7,873 bases of DNA from Acidobacteriota bacterium (GCA_003223675.1 QHVW01000853.1:1-7873); one strand, 5' to 3'; positions 1-6,392 are shown, counted from the first letter of the stretch. Notes: a model not told the origin generated them from the letters alone. Translations and numbers: made by a program.

Positions 1-488
1 GTCGCCTGGAGCAGCGAGGCGTCGAGATGGCGCGCCACCCGGGCCAGCACCTCGACCGGGCCGATCGACTTGGGATCGAGGGCGCCGGCGCCCTGGGCAG
101 CGCTGGGCATGGAGCTCGCCTTGCGGACCAGCCGCTCGACGGTCTCCAGCAGCTCGCCCGGGCGATGGTCCTTGGTGAGATAGGCGTCCGCGCCCGTGCG
201 CAGGCCCCAGTAGCGCGAGGCCGCCTCGCTGTGGCTGGTGAGGATCAGCACCGGCATGTGCGCGCTGGCCGGATCGGCCTTGAGCAGACGCAGCAGGGGG
301 AAGCCGTCCATGACCGGCATCTCGAGGTCGGTCACCACCACGGCCGGCTGCTCGCGCAGGGCCGCCATGGCCCCCTCGGCGCCGTCGCGCGCCTCGATCA
401 CCTCGAAGCCGGCGCCGCGCAGGGTGCGGGCGAGGATGGCCCGCGTCACCTCGCTGTCGTCCACCACCAGCACCCGGCGGTTGCTCAC
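1..488 (-). CDS. Response regulator receiver-domain protein, C-terminus cut by window edge
   Basis: A CheY-like receiver fills the first ~123 residues of the 162 visible. The acidic pocket is D10/D11 in VLVVDDSEVTR, the phospho-acceptor is D54 in VVTDLEMPVMDGF, the conserved Thr is T84 (LILTS) and the Lys is K106 (GADAYLTKD). A linker rich in Ser, Ala and Gly follows, then a segment ending VARHLDASLLQA that runs off the window, so this is not a simple CheY. The unseen part could be an output domain (GAF, GGDEF or kinase); I cannot tell which. The start is GTG at 488-486, overlapping the cheB stop as GTGA, with an AAGGAGG ribosome site at 499-493. This implies translational coupling to CheB. 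The receiver resembles the one fused to CheA in this cluster (shared GADAYLTK and TDxEMPxMDGF). Inferred role: phosphoryl acceptor from the cluster CheA and a candidate output component. Confidence 0.88.
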   Translation of the reverse strand, partial: MSNRRVLVVDDSEVTRAILARTLRGAGFEVIEARDGAEGAMAALREQPAVVVTDLEMPVMDGFPLLRLLKADPASAHMPVLILTSHSEAASRYWGLRTGADAYLTKDHRPGELLETVERLVRKASSMPSAAQGAGALDPKSIGPVEVLARVARHLDASLLQA

Positions 489-1525
489 CGGCCCTCCTTC
501 GACCACAGCCGCGCCAGGGCCCGGGCGAGCGCGCGCGGCGGCAGGGCCACGTCGGCGGCGCCCCGCTCCAGGGCCACGCGCGGCATGCCGAAGACCACCG
601 AGCTGGCCTCGTCCTGCGCCAGGGTGATCCCCCCGGCCTGGCGCAGCGCCAGCAGCCCCTCGACGCCGTCGGACCCCATGCCGGTCATCAGCACGCCGGC
701 CACCTCGTGCGGACAATTTTCAGCGCAGGACAGGAGCATCTCGTCCACCGCCGGCCGGTGGCCGCGCCGGGGGGGCGTGTGCGGATCGAGGCGCAGCATC
801 CCGGCCGCCTCCAGCCGCAGGTGGGAGCCGCCGGGCGCCAGCCGCACGGCGCCGCGGCGGAGGACCTCGCCGTCGGTGGCCAGGCGGACGTCGAACGGCA
901 GCTCCTTGTTGAGCCAATCGGCGAAGCCCAGCTCGAAGCCGGAGGCGATGTGCTGCACGATCAGGAAGCCGACCGGCGCGTCCTCCGGCACCTCGCCGAG
1001 CAGCTCGCGGATGGCCGCCGGCCCGCCGGTCGAGGCGCCGATCGCCACCCATTGCAGCTCGCGCTCTCGGAGGACACCGCCGGAGGTGGGGATGGGCGCC
1101 GTCCTCGCCGGCCGCCGGGCGTGGCGCACAGTGCGGGCGCCGGAGACGGTGCGCACGGTCTCCGGCAGGCTCTCGGCGAGCTGTTGCCAGCTCGGCGTGT
1201 CCTCCGGCTTGGGGAGGACCTCCAGCGCCCCCCGCCGCATCGCCTCGAAGGCGGTCTGCATCTGGTTGCGGTTGGCGCGCGAGGAGAGGACGACGATCGG
1301 CGTCGGCCGCACCTCCATGATCCGCTCGGTGGCCTGGTAGCCGTCGAGCACCGGCATCTGGAGGTCCATCACCACCACGTGCGGCTGGAGATCGATCACC
1401 ATCTGCACCGCCTGCGCCCCGTCCTCCGCCTCCCCCACCACCTCGATGTCGCGCGTCTTGCGGAAGAAACGCTTCAGCACCGCCCGGACGGAGGCGGAGT
1501 CGTCGACGAGGAGGACGCGGATCAC
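485..1525 (-). CDS. cheB: CheB, chemoreceptor methylesterase/deamidase response regulator
   Basis: CheB removes methyl groups from receptor glutamates (and deamidates glutamines) when phosphorylated by CheA, giving adaptation. The protein is 346 residues, a normal length. The N-terminal receiver has D8/D9 (LLVDDSASVR), phospho-acceptor D54 (VVVMDLQMP), Ser in VLSS and K106 (LPKPE). After a short Arg-rich linker comes the esterase domain with the full catalytic triad: S165 in IGASTGGP, H192 in VQHIASGF and D286 in TGMGSDGVEG, plus the usual HRPAVDEML segment. I chose GTG at 1525 because a GGGAGG site sits 5 nt upstream and the protein then begins VIRVLLVDDS, as CheBs do; a TTG at 1543 would add six residues. 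It follows cheA after a 217-bp gap holding a repeat and overlaps the next gene by 4 nt. No matching CheR is visible, and neither MCP ends in an NWETF-type tether. Confidence 0.96.
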   Translation of the reverse strand: MIRVLLVDDSASVRAVLKRFFRKTRDIEVVGEAEDGAQAVQMVIDLQPHVVVMDLQMPVLDGYQATERIMEVRPTPIVVLSSRANRNQMQTAFEAMRRGALEVLPKPEDTPSWQQLAESLPETVRTVSGARTVRHARRPARTAPIPTSGGVLRERELQWVAIGASTGGPAAIRELLGEVPEDAPVGFLIVQHIASGFELGFADWLNKELPFDVRLATDGEVLRRGAVRLAPGGSHLRLEAAGMLRLDPHTPPRRGHRPAVDEMLLSCAENCPHEVAGVLMTGMGSDGVEGLLALRQAGGITLAQDEASSVVFGMPRVALERGAADVALPPRALARALARLWSKEGR

Positions 1526-1530
1526 CAAAA

Positions 1531-1536
1531 CCTCCC
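1531..1536 (-). promoter_or_regulatory. Ribosome binding site of cheB
   Basis: On the minus strand this reads GGGAGG, followed by TTTTG and then GTG at 1525. The 5-nt spacing favours the GTG start over the upstream in-frame TTG at 1543, which would place this site inside the coding region. Confidence 0.65.
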
Positions 1537-1570
1537 GGTCCAAGCCTCTGGAGGCGTTCGGGGCGTTCTG

Positions 1571-1706
1571 CCCTCCGAGGCCTCACCCCCTGGCCCCCTC
1601 TCCACTGCGTGGAGAGGGGGAACCCGTTTCCGGATTCCCAACCCTACGGACGCGCGCCCCCCCTCTCCACGCAGTGGAGAGGGGCCGGGGGTGAGGCCTC
1701 GGAGGG
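1571..1706. repeat. Inverted-repeat element with two facing hairpins (REP/BIME- or MITE-like) between cheA and cheB
   Basis: Two arms of about 50 bp (1571-1620 and 1657-1706) are near-perfect inverted copies, differing mainly by two single-base indels, around a spacer of about 36 bp. Each arm contains its own palindrome: an 11-bp stem at 1594-1604/1610-1620 with loop ctgcg, and a 10-bp stem at 1660-1669/1675-1684 with loop cgcag. The outer flanks read ccctccgagg going in and cctcggaggg coming out. The design, a pair of head-to-head palindromes in an intergenic gap, is that of dispersed BIME/REP or small MITE-like repeats; similar cccctctcc...ggagagggg units are, from memory, common in many high-GC genomes. 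In RNA the whole unit could fold into one long structure and affect cheA-cheB readthrough. No T-tract follows, so it is not a typical intrinsic terminator. Short open frames here are not credible genes. Confidence 0.85.
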
Positions 1707-1742
1707 CTGGACAGACCGGGGGCACCGGCGCCCTGCAGCCCC

Positions 1743-3920
1743 TCACCGCCCTCTCCCGCTCAACCGCCGCACGAGGTCGACCAACTCGCCGGCGTCCAGG
1801 CTCTGTTTGGTGAGATAGGCATCCGCCCCCACCTTGAGGCCGCGGAGGCGGTCCTCGGGACGGTCGCGGGTCGAGACGACGATGATCGGCAGGTGGGCGA
1901 AGTGCTCCATGCCGCGCAGGTGGGCGGCCAGCTCGAAGCCGTCCATGCGCGGCATCTCGATGTCGGTGACCACGCAGTCGAAGCTCTCCTCGCCCAGCAG
2001 CGAAAGGGCCTCCTCGGCGTCCCCGGCCGCCACCACCTCGAAGCCGGCGTCCTCCAGCAGGCGGCGCTCCATCTCGCGGGTGACCAGCGAGTCGTCCACC
2101 AGCAGCACGCGCACGCGGTGGACCACCACCTGCGGCCGCGCCTGCGGCAGGGCGCGCAGGTATTCGCGTTGCGAGAGCATCGAGGGGGAGAGCACCCCCA
2201 CCGGCTCGCCCGAGGCGAGCAGGGCCACCCCTTCGAGCAGCCGGTCGGTGGGAGCGCGGCGGGTGATCGGCCGCACCAGCACCTCCTCCTCCCCCTCCAC
2301 CGTGTCCACCGCGAGAGCCAGCGGCTGGCCGGAGACCACCCCTTCGAGCAGGAGCTGGCTCTCGGCCGGCGGCTGGCCGTAGAGCCTGGCCAGCGGCACG
2401 AAGGGGACCAGCCGGTCCGCCAGCGTCACCAGCGTGCGGCCGTCGCGCTCCACCACCGCGGCGGGATCGATGCGGCTGGCGCGGCGCACCACGGCGGCGG
2501 GCAGGGCGATGCGGAGCTGCCCCACCCGCAGCAGCATCACCGATTCGCCGCGCCGCGCCACCGGCACCTCCAGCGTGAAGGTGGTCCCCTTGCGGGCTTC
2601 GGTCTCCACCGTCACCTCGCCGCCCACGCGGTTGACGGCGGTGGCCACCACGTCGAGGCCGACGCCGCGGCCGGAGATCTCCGAGATCTGCTGGCGGGTG
2701 GAGAAGCCGGGGGCGAAGAGCAGCCGCAGGGCCTCCTTCTTGCCCATCCCGGAGGCGGTCGCGGCGTCCACCAGCCCCACCTCCACGGCGTGCTGGAGGA
2801 CCCCCGGGATGTCGATGCCGCCGCCGTCGTCCGCGATCACCAGCCGCACGCGGGGGCCGTCCGCCAGGGCCTTGATGCGGATGTGGCCGGCCCTGGGCTT
2901 GCCCCGCGCCTCGCGCACCTCCGGGGACTCGATGCCGTGATCGACGGCGTTGCGCACCAGGTGGAGAAGCGCCTCCTCCAGCTCGCGGGCGATGCGGCGG
3001 TCGAGCCGGGTCTCCTCCCCTTCCAGCTCCACCTCGACCTCGCGGTGGAGCGAGCGGGCCAACTCGCGGGCGTAGCGGGCGAAGGAGAGCAGGAAGCCGC
3101 GCATGGGCTGGAGCTGCAGCGAGAGCATCTTCTCGAGCTGCTCCTCGGCCGAGCGGATCAGCCGGCGCTGCCCTCCTTCCAGCTCCACCGCCACCCGCCG
3201 CAGCATGGTGGCGAGCACGGCGAGCACCTGCTTCGGCTGCGGCTCGTGGAGGCCGTCCTCGGCCAGCCGGGCGAGATCGTAGATGCGGTCGATCACCTGC
3301 CGGCCGGCCACCGCCATGATCCGCACCTGGGTGGCCCGCTCGGCCACGGCGTCGAGCGCGGCGGTGTCCACCCGCACGTCGCCGCCGCCGGAGGGGACGG
3401 CCGATCTGGCGGCGGGGGCGGGGGCGGGCTCGGGGGGAGCCGGAGCGGGGGCCGGCTTCGCCTCCGCAACGGGCTCCGGCTCGGGTTGCGGCGCCGCTTC
3501 AATCTTCTCGGGCTTGGGCTCAGGCTTGGGGATCTCAGGCCCGGGCGCGGGCTCAGGCGTCGGCGCGGTCTCGGCCACCGAGGCGTGGAGCAGCCCCACC
3601 AGCTCCGCGTCGACCGGCGGCTCCTCGCCGCGGGAGACCGACTCGACGAGCGCCGTCAGCTCGTCCACCACCCGCGTCAGCAGGGGGATCATGCCCGGCC
3701 GGGCGGCGTGGAGCACCTCCTCGGCGGCGTGGCAGAGCTCGGCCAGGGCGCCGATCCGCATCATGCGGCCGGCCCCCTTCAGCGTGTGCAGCTCGCGCTT
3801 GGCCTCGACGACCGAGGCCGGATCCACCTCCAGCTTGGGGACGCTCGACGCCAGCCGCTCCAGGCGGTCGCGCGCTTCCTCCACGAAGAGGGGGATGAGG
3901 TCGGCAAACTCCGCGTCCAA
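1743..3920 (-). CDS. cheA: Hybrid CheA histidine kinase with C-terminal receiver domain (FrzE/ChpA-like layout)
   Basis: The cluster's central kinase, 725 residues from the chosen start. Domains in order: P1/Hpt (~1-115) with phospho-His H45 in ELHTLKGAGRMM; a Pro/Ala/Glu-rich linker (~116-176) where P2 would be; dimerisation P3 (~181-276); ATPase P4 with N box HLVRNAVDHGIE (N324), G1 box DDGGGID (364-370), GFSTRQQ and G2 box GRGVGLDVV (417-425); a CheW-like P5 (~456-591); and a receiver (~603-721) with D609/D610, phospho-acceptor D653 (VVTDIEMPRMDGF), S683/T684 and K705 (GADAYLTK). All catalytic motifs look intact. P2 is absent, fitting a kinase that phosphorylates its own fused receiver. 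The start is probably TTG at 3920, 13 nt after the MCP1 stop, with GGAG 5 nt upstream; this gives the typical opening LDAEFADLIPLFVEEAR. A GTG at 3992 would force a 59-nt overlap and an unconserved leader. The fusion is typical of Frz, Tfp and ACF systems; class assignment is inference. Confidence 0.95.
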   Translation of the reverse strand: MDAEFADLIPLFVEEARDRLERLASSVPKLEVDPASVVEAKRELHTLKGAGRMMRIGALAELCHAAEEVLHAARPGMIPLLTRVVDELTALVESVSRGEEPPVDAELVGLLHASVAETAPTPEPAPGPEIPKPEPKPEKIEAAPQPEPEPVAEAKPAPAPAPPEPAPAPAARSAVPSGGGDVRVDTAALDAVAERATQVRIMAVAGRQVIDRIYDLARLAEDGLHEPQPKQVLAVLATMLRRVAVELEGGQRRLIRSAEEQLEKMLSLQLQPMRGFLLSFARYARELARSLHREVEVELEGEETRLDRRIARELEEALLHLVRNAVDHGIESPEVREARGKPRAGHIRIKALADGPRVRLVIADDGGGIDIPGVLQHAVEVGLVDAATASGMGKKEALRLLFAPGFSTRQQISEISGRGVGLDVVATAVNRVGGEVTVETEARKGTTFTLEVPVARRGESVMLLRVGQLRIALPAAVVRRASRIDPAAVVERDGRTLVTLADRLVPFVPLARLYGQPPAESQLLLEGVVSGQPLALAVDTVEGEEEVLVRPITRRAPTDRLLEGVALLASGEPVGVLSPSMLSQREYLRALPQARPQVVVHRVRVLLVDDSLVTREMERRLLEDAGFEVVAAGDAEEALSLLGEESFDCVVTDIEMPRMDGFELAAHLRGMEHFAHLPIIVVSTRDRPEDRLRGLKVGADAYLTKQSLDAGELVDLVRRLSGRGR

Positions 3921-3925
3921 AGCCG

Positions 3926-3929
3926 CTCC
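3926..3929 (-). promoter_or_regulatory. Ribosome binding site of cheA (supports TTG start)
   Basis: On the minus strand the sequence after the MCP1 stop reads CGGCGGAG, then CGGCT, then TTG at 3920. The GGAG lies 5 nt before the TTG. It supports a start just after the MCP1 gene rather than the in-frame GTG within it at 3992. The rare TTG start may keep kinase levels low relative to the receptors (inference). Confidence 0.5.
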
Positions 3930-3933
3930 GCCG

Positions 3934-5562
3934 TCAGATCTTGGTCCAACTGTCGACGTTGACGTCCAGGCCGAGCACCCCTTCGAGCTCACCCCCCGAG
4001 TAGACCGGAGTGGCGGCGGTGAAGATCGGCTGGCCGGTGAGCAGCGAGTTGAAGAGCGGCGTCAGGATCGTCTTCCCCTCCTTGACCGCCGCCTTGTACC
4101 AGGGGCGCTCGGCGAACCCCTCGCCGGTGCGCACGGCCCCCGGCACCTCGCGGTCCCCCACGACCTGGCGGTTCACCACCAGCGCCGTCTGCCCCCGCCG
4201 GCCGTCGTAGAAGTAGAGGCACTCGACGAACCCCTGGCGGTGCACCAGCTCCTCCAAAAGCCGCTCGATGGCCTCCCAGTTGCCGAGCCGGCGCCGCACG
4301 TTGGCCGCCCACTGCTCGGCCGTGTGCTTGAGCGAGTGGGGGGATTCGAGGTGGAACGACTGCGCGAGCATCTGGATCACCAGCCCCAGGCGGTTCAGCC
4401 GGTCGGCCGTCTCGGTGAAGTGCTTGAGGCCGTCCGCCATCCGCTGCACCACCTGGCTCACCTCCTTGAGGGTGAGCACGACCTCGTCCGAGGCGGCGTT
4501 CTGCTGCTGGGTGGCGAGCGAGATCTCGCGCGCCACGCGGGCGGTATCGCTGGAGGCGCCGCGCAGGTCCTCGATCGCCGAGGCCGCGGCGCGCGCCCGC
4601 TCCAGCACGCGGCCCGCCTCCTTGCTCCCCTCCTCCGTGGCCACCACCGTGGTGCGGATGGAGCCGGCGAACTCGTCGAGCAGGTTGCGCACCGACTCCA
4701 CCGACTCCTGCGAGCGCTGGGCCAGCCGCCGCACCTCCTCGGCCACCACCGAGAAGCGGCGCCCGTGATCGCCGGCGGCCGCGGCCTCGATGGCGGCGTT
4801 GAGCGAGAGGATGTGAGTCTCCTGGGCGATCTCGGTGATCAGGTCGAGCACCCGGTAGATCTCCTTCGAGCGGTTGCCCAGGATCTCGGCGCGGCTGGCG
4901 ATGCCGGAGATCCGCTTCTTGACCTCCTCGACGCCGTCCACCGCCTCCTCGACCGCCGCCTGCCCGGTGGTGCCGCTCTCCTCCGCCGCCTGCGCGAGGT
5001 CGGCCTGGGAGGAGGCGTTGCCGGCGATCTGCGACGCCGTGCGGGCCAGCTCCTCCATGGCGGCGGTGATCTCGACCACCGAGGCCGCCTGCTCCGAGGA
5101 GCCCGAGGCCAGCTCGGAGGCGATCTCGTTGACCGAGCCCGCCGCCGAGGCCACCTCGATCGAGCTCCCCTGGATCTGCTGCGCCAGCACGTCGAGCGCG
5201 TTGGTGGCGTTGGTGAGGCCCAGCGAGAGCCGGCCCGGCAGCGCTCCCGCCATCCCTGAGCAGTTCACGAGGTCGCCGGCCCGCAGCCGGTCGAGCGCGC
5301 GGACCAGAGAGATCTCGACCTCCTCGCGCCGCCGCTCCGTCCCCTCCACCTCCACGCGCAGGCTCTGCTGCGTGCGGTAGACCACCTTCACGTAGAGCGC
5401 GATGACGCCGATGGCGACCAGCAGGAAGGCGTTGAACATCCACACCGGGCCACCCTGGGCCTGCGCGCCCAGGAGCAGCAGCAGGCCGGACACGGCGATG
5501 CCGCCCAGGATGAGCAGCCCCGCACGGGCGTGATTGAACGATTCGACGAACGGCTCACTCAT
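3934..5562 (-). CDS. Methyl-accepting chemotaxis protein with two TM helices, no periplasmic sensor, and a C-terminal Cache/PAS-like domain (MCP1)
   Basis: A 542-residue chemoreceptor. Two hydrophobic helices (~14-34 and ~42-62) are joined by only about 8 residues, so nothing substantial is exposed outside the membrane. A charged, degenerate HAMP-like stretch (~63-120, containing RLRAGDL) leads into the signalling coiled coil (~125-405). Its hairpin tip is the segment LSLNAAIEAAAAGDHGRRF followed by VVAEEVRRLAQRS, with the tip near D265. Each arm is about 140 residues, compatible with the 40-heptad class (estimate only). After AQSFHLESPHSLKH comes a C-terminal domain (~440-542) with the Cache-like pattern RPWYKAAVKEG, TPLFNS, FTAATPVY and GVLGLDVNVD. 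Cache domains normally lie on the N-terminal, extracytoplasmic side; here it should be cytoplasmic. The ATG start overlaps the previous stop as ATGA, with GAGAGGA upstream (5570-5573 region). It probably feeds CheA, encoded 13 nt downstream. The ligand is unknown. Confidence 0.93.
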   Translation of the reverse strand: MSEPFVESFNHARAGLLILGGIAVSGLLLLLGAQAQGGPVWMFNAFLLVAIGVIALYVKVVYRTQQSLRVEVEGTERRREEVEISLVRALDRLRAGDLVNCSGMAGALPGRLSLGLTNATNALDVLAQQIQGSSIEVASAAGSVNEIASELASGSSEQAASVVEITAAMEELARTASQIAGNASSQADLAQAAEESGTTGQAAVEEAVDGVEEVKKRISGIASRAEILGNRSKEIYRVLDLITEIAQETHILSLNAAIEAAAAGDHGRRFSVVAEEVRRLAQRSQESVESVRNLLDEFAGSIRTTVVATEEGSKEAGRVLERARAAASAIEDLRGASSDTARVAREISLATQQQNAASDEVVLTLKEVSQVVQRMADGLKHFTETADRLNRLGLVIQMLAQSFHLESPHSLKHTAEQWAANVRRRLGNWEAIERLLEELVHRQGFVECLYFYDGRRGQTALVVNRQVVGDREVPGAVRTGEGFAERPWYKAAVKEGKTILTPLFNSLLTGQPIFTAATPVYSGGELEGVLGLDVNVDSWTKI

Positions 5563-5924
5563 GGCTCATCCTCTCCTGCTCCTGCTTCACCCGCTGCGCA
5601 CCGCGGTATCTCGCATCGCGGTATCTCGCACAGTAAAACGGCGGGCAGCCGGCGCGGGTCCACCACCACCAGGGGCACCCCGGCGTGCACGGCCACGCCG
5701 GCCGGCTCCTCGGACCAGAACCGCCGCAGCGCCGGCGCCACAGGGTAGATGCGCAGGTCCGCCACCACGCCCAGGATCTCGTCGGCGGCGAGCGCCTGGC
5801 CGCCGGCCGTGACGCGGTACCCGGCGCCGTCGCGCGCCAGCCCCTCCACCGCGCCGTTGGCGATCCCCCAGACGCCGCCCGCGCGGCGCATCAACAGGAA
5901 CCCCGGGGCGTGCGGCACGCTCAT
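5559..5924 (-). CDS. Small conserved-looking protein in chemosensory operon, probable divergent or half-size CheW-like adaptor
   Basis: A 121-residue protein I cannot assign firmly. Residues ~7-30 (GFLLMRRAGGVWGIANGAVEGL) resemble the first strands of a CheW fold, and ~76-95 (AGVAVHAGVPLVVVDPRRLP) resembles the CheW 'G..l.G..lPVvDl..L' strand pair; the segment between (LAADEILGVVADLRIYPV, then RRFW) has no motif I know. At this length it would hold roughly one of CheW's two subdomains. No signal peptide, membrane helix or catalytic motif is evident. It starts 3 nt after the CheW stop, with GGGGAG inside the end of cheW, and its stop overlaps the MCP1 start as ATGA, so it should be made in step with CheW and MCP1. 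The C-terminal tail is odd: CEIPRCEIPRC from a 15-bp duplication, with TTA and ATA codons rare in the surrounding genes. Proposed role (inference): an accessory receptor-kinase coupling protein. Confidence 0.75.
   Translation of the reverse strand: MSVPHAPGFLLMRRAGGVWGIANGAVEGLARDGAGYRVTAGGQALAADEILGVVADLRIYPVAPALRRFWSEEPAGVAVHAGVPLVVVDPRRLPAVLLCEIPRCEIPRCAAGEAGAGEDEP
5602..5631 (-). repeat. 15-bp tandem direct repeat in the 3' end of the 121-aa gene
   Basis: Two adjacent copies of cgcggtatctcgca plus one variable base (5602-5616 ending t, 5617-5631 ending c). Because 15 is a multiple of three the frame is kept, and the repeat encodes EIPRC twice. Its codons (ATA, CGA, nearby TTA) contrast with the strongly GC-ending codons elsewhere, suggesting local slippage duplication or a short inserted repeat. 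Confidence 0.8.
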
Positions 5925-5927
5925 CCG

Positions 5928-6368
5928 TCAGCTCCCCAGCGCCTCGAGGTTGAGGATGCGCACGACCTCGCCTCCCAACGGCGCCTCCCCCTGGAGGAAG
6001 CCCCCTTCGCCGGCCACGATCGAGTCCGGCGGCACGTGCACCACCTCCAGCGCCGCGTCGGCCGCCAGGCCCAGCATCTCCCGGCCGTCGGCCGGCCCCA
6101 CCCGCACCACGACGGTCACCGGATAGGAGGGATTGGCGCCCGGCGAGGCGTTCACCAGCCGGGCCAGATTGAGCACCGGCAGCGGCTCGCCGCCGAACTC
6201 CGCCAATCCTTCGAGCTCGCCGGCCGCGCCGGGCAGCGGGTGCACGGTGAGCGCCCGCACCACCCGGCGCACCGCCGCCAGCGGCAGGCCGCAGGTGTAC
6301 TCGCCGGCCCGCACCAGCAGGTGCGTCCCCTCGCGCCGGGTGCGGGTCTCCTTGAGGGGCTCACCCAT
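5928..6368 (-). CDS. cheW: CheW-like chemotaxis coupling protein
   Basis: CheW bridges MCP tips and the CheA P5 domain in chemosensory arrays. The protein is 146 residues, near the usual ~150-170. The fold pattern is visible: opening strands THLLVRAGEYTCGLPLAAVRRVVR (split here as THLLVRAG and EYTCGLPLAAVRRVVR), then HPLPGAAGELEGLAEF, GEPLPVLNLARLV, TVVVRVGPADGREMLGLAADAALEVVHVPP in two strands of the second barrel, and the closing EVVRILNLEAL. A typical CheW has 'NLRG.ilPVidL'; here the equivalent reads EFGGEPLPVLNL, so the conserved Arg (R62 in E. coli) is Gly at residue 59. It is divergent but clearly of this family. The ATG at 6368 has GGAAGGAG 7 nt upstream. It lies 93 bp after the MCP2 stop, across a palindrome, and 3 nt before the 121-aa gene. 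Confidence 0.9.
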   Translation of the reverse strand: MGEPLKETRTRREGTHLLVRAGEYTCGLPLAAVRRVVRALTVHPLPGAAGELEGLAEFGGEPLPVLNLARLVNASPGANPSYPVTVVVRVGPADGREMLGLAADAALEVVHVPPDSIVAGEGGFLQGEAPLGGEVVRILNLEALGS

Positions 6369-6375
6369 GGTCCTG

Positions 6376-6383
6376 CTCCTTCC
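6376..6383 (-). promoter_or_regulatory. Strong ribosome binding site of cheW
   Basis: On the minus strand this reads GGAAGGAG, 7 nt upstream of the ATG at 6368. It is the best Shine-Dalgarno match in the window and follows directly after the palindrome at 6393-6435, so translation of cheW is restarted independently rather than coupled to MCP2. Confidence 0.7.
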
Positions 6384-6392
6384 GCACGGAGA

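Noticed and set aside
27..1340. 437-aa open frame on the plus strand (and one at 707-1813)
   Set aside because: Antisense to cheB and the receiver gene and running into the repeat; composition is Arg/Ser/Gly-rich noise.
1523..1543. CheB start at TTG 1543
   Set aside because: The ribosome site GGGAGG lies inside that extension; GTG at 1525 gives the typical CheB beginning.
1571..1706. CRISPR array
   Set aside because: Only two arms, in inverted rather than direct orientation, with one spacer; no cas genes.
1446..1818. Short open frames over the cheA-cheB gap
   Set aside because: They translate the palindromic repeat itself and lack ribosome sites on a sensible frame.
1893..3962. 689-aa open frame on the plus strand
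   Set aside because: Antisense to the whole cheA gene; rich in His, Arg and Gly with no recognisable domain. It is the usual shadow of a GC-rich gene whose own frame has complete CheA motifs.
3918..3992. CheA start at GTG 3992
   Set aside because: It would overlap MCP1 by 59 nt and add 24 residues unlike CheA N-termini; TTG at 3920 has a ribosome site and the expected opening.
3283..5259. 658-aa open frame on the plus strand
   Set aside because: Antisense to cheA and MCP1, low-complexity composition, no domain; the minus-strand genes explain the DNA.
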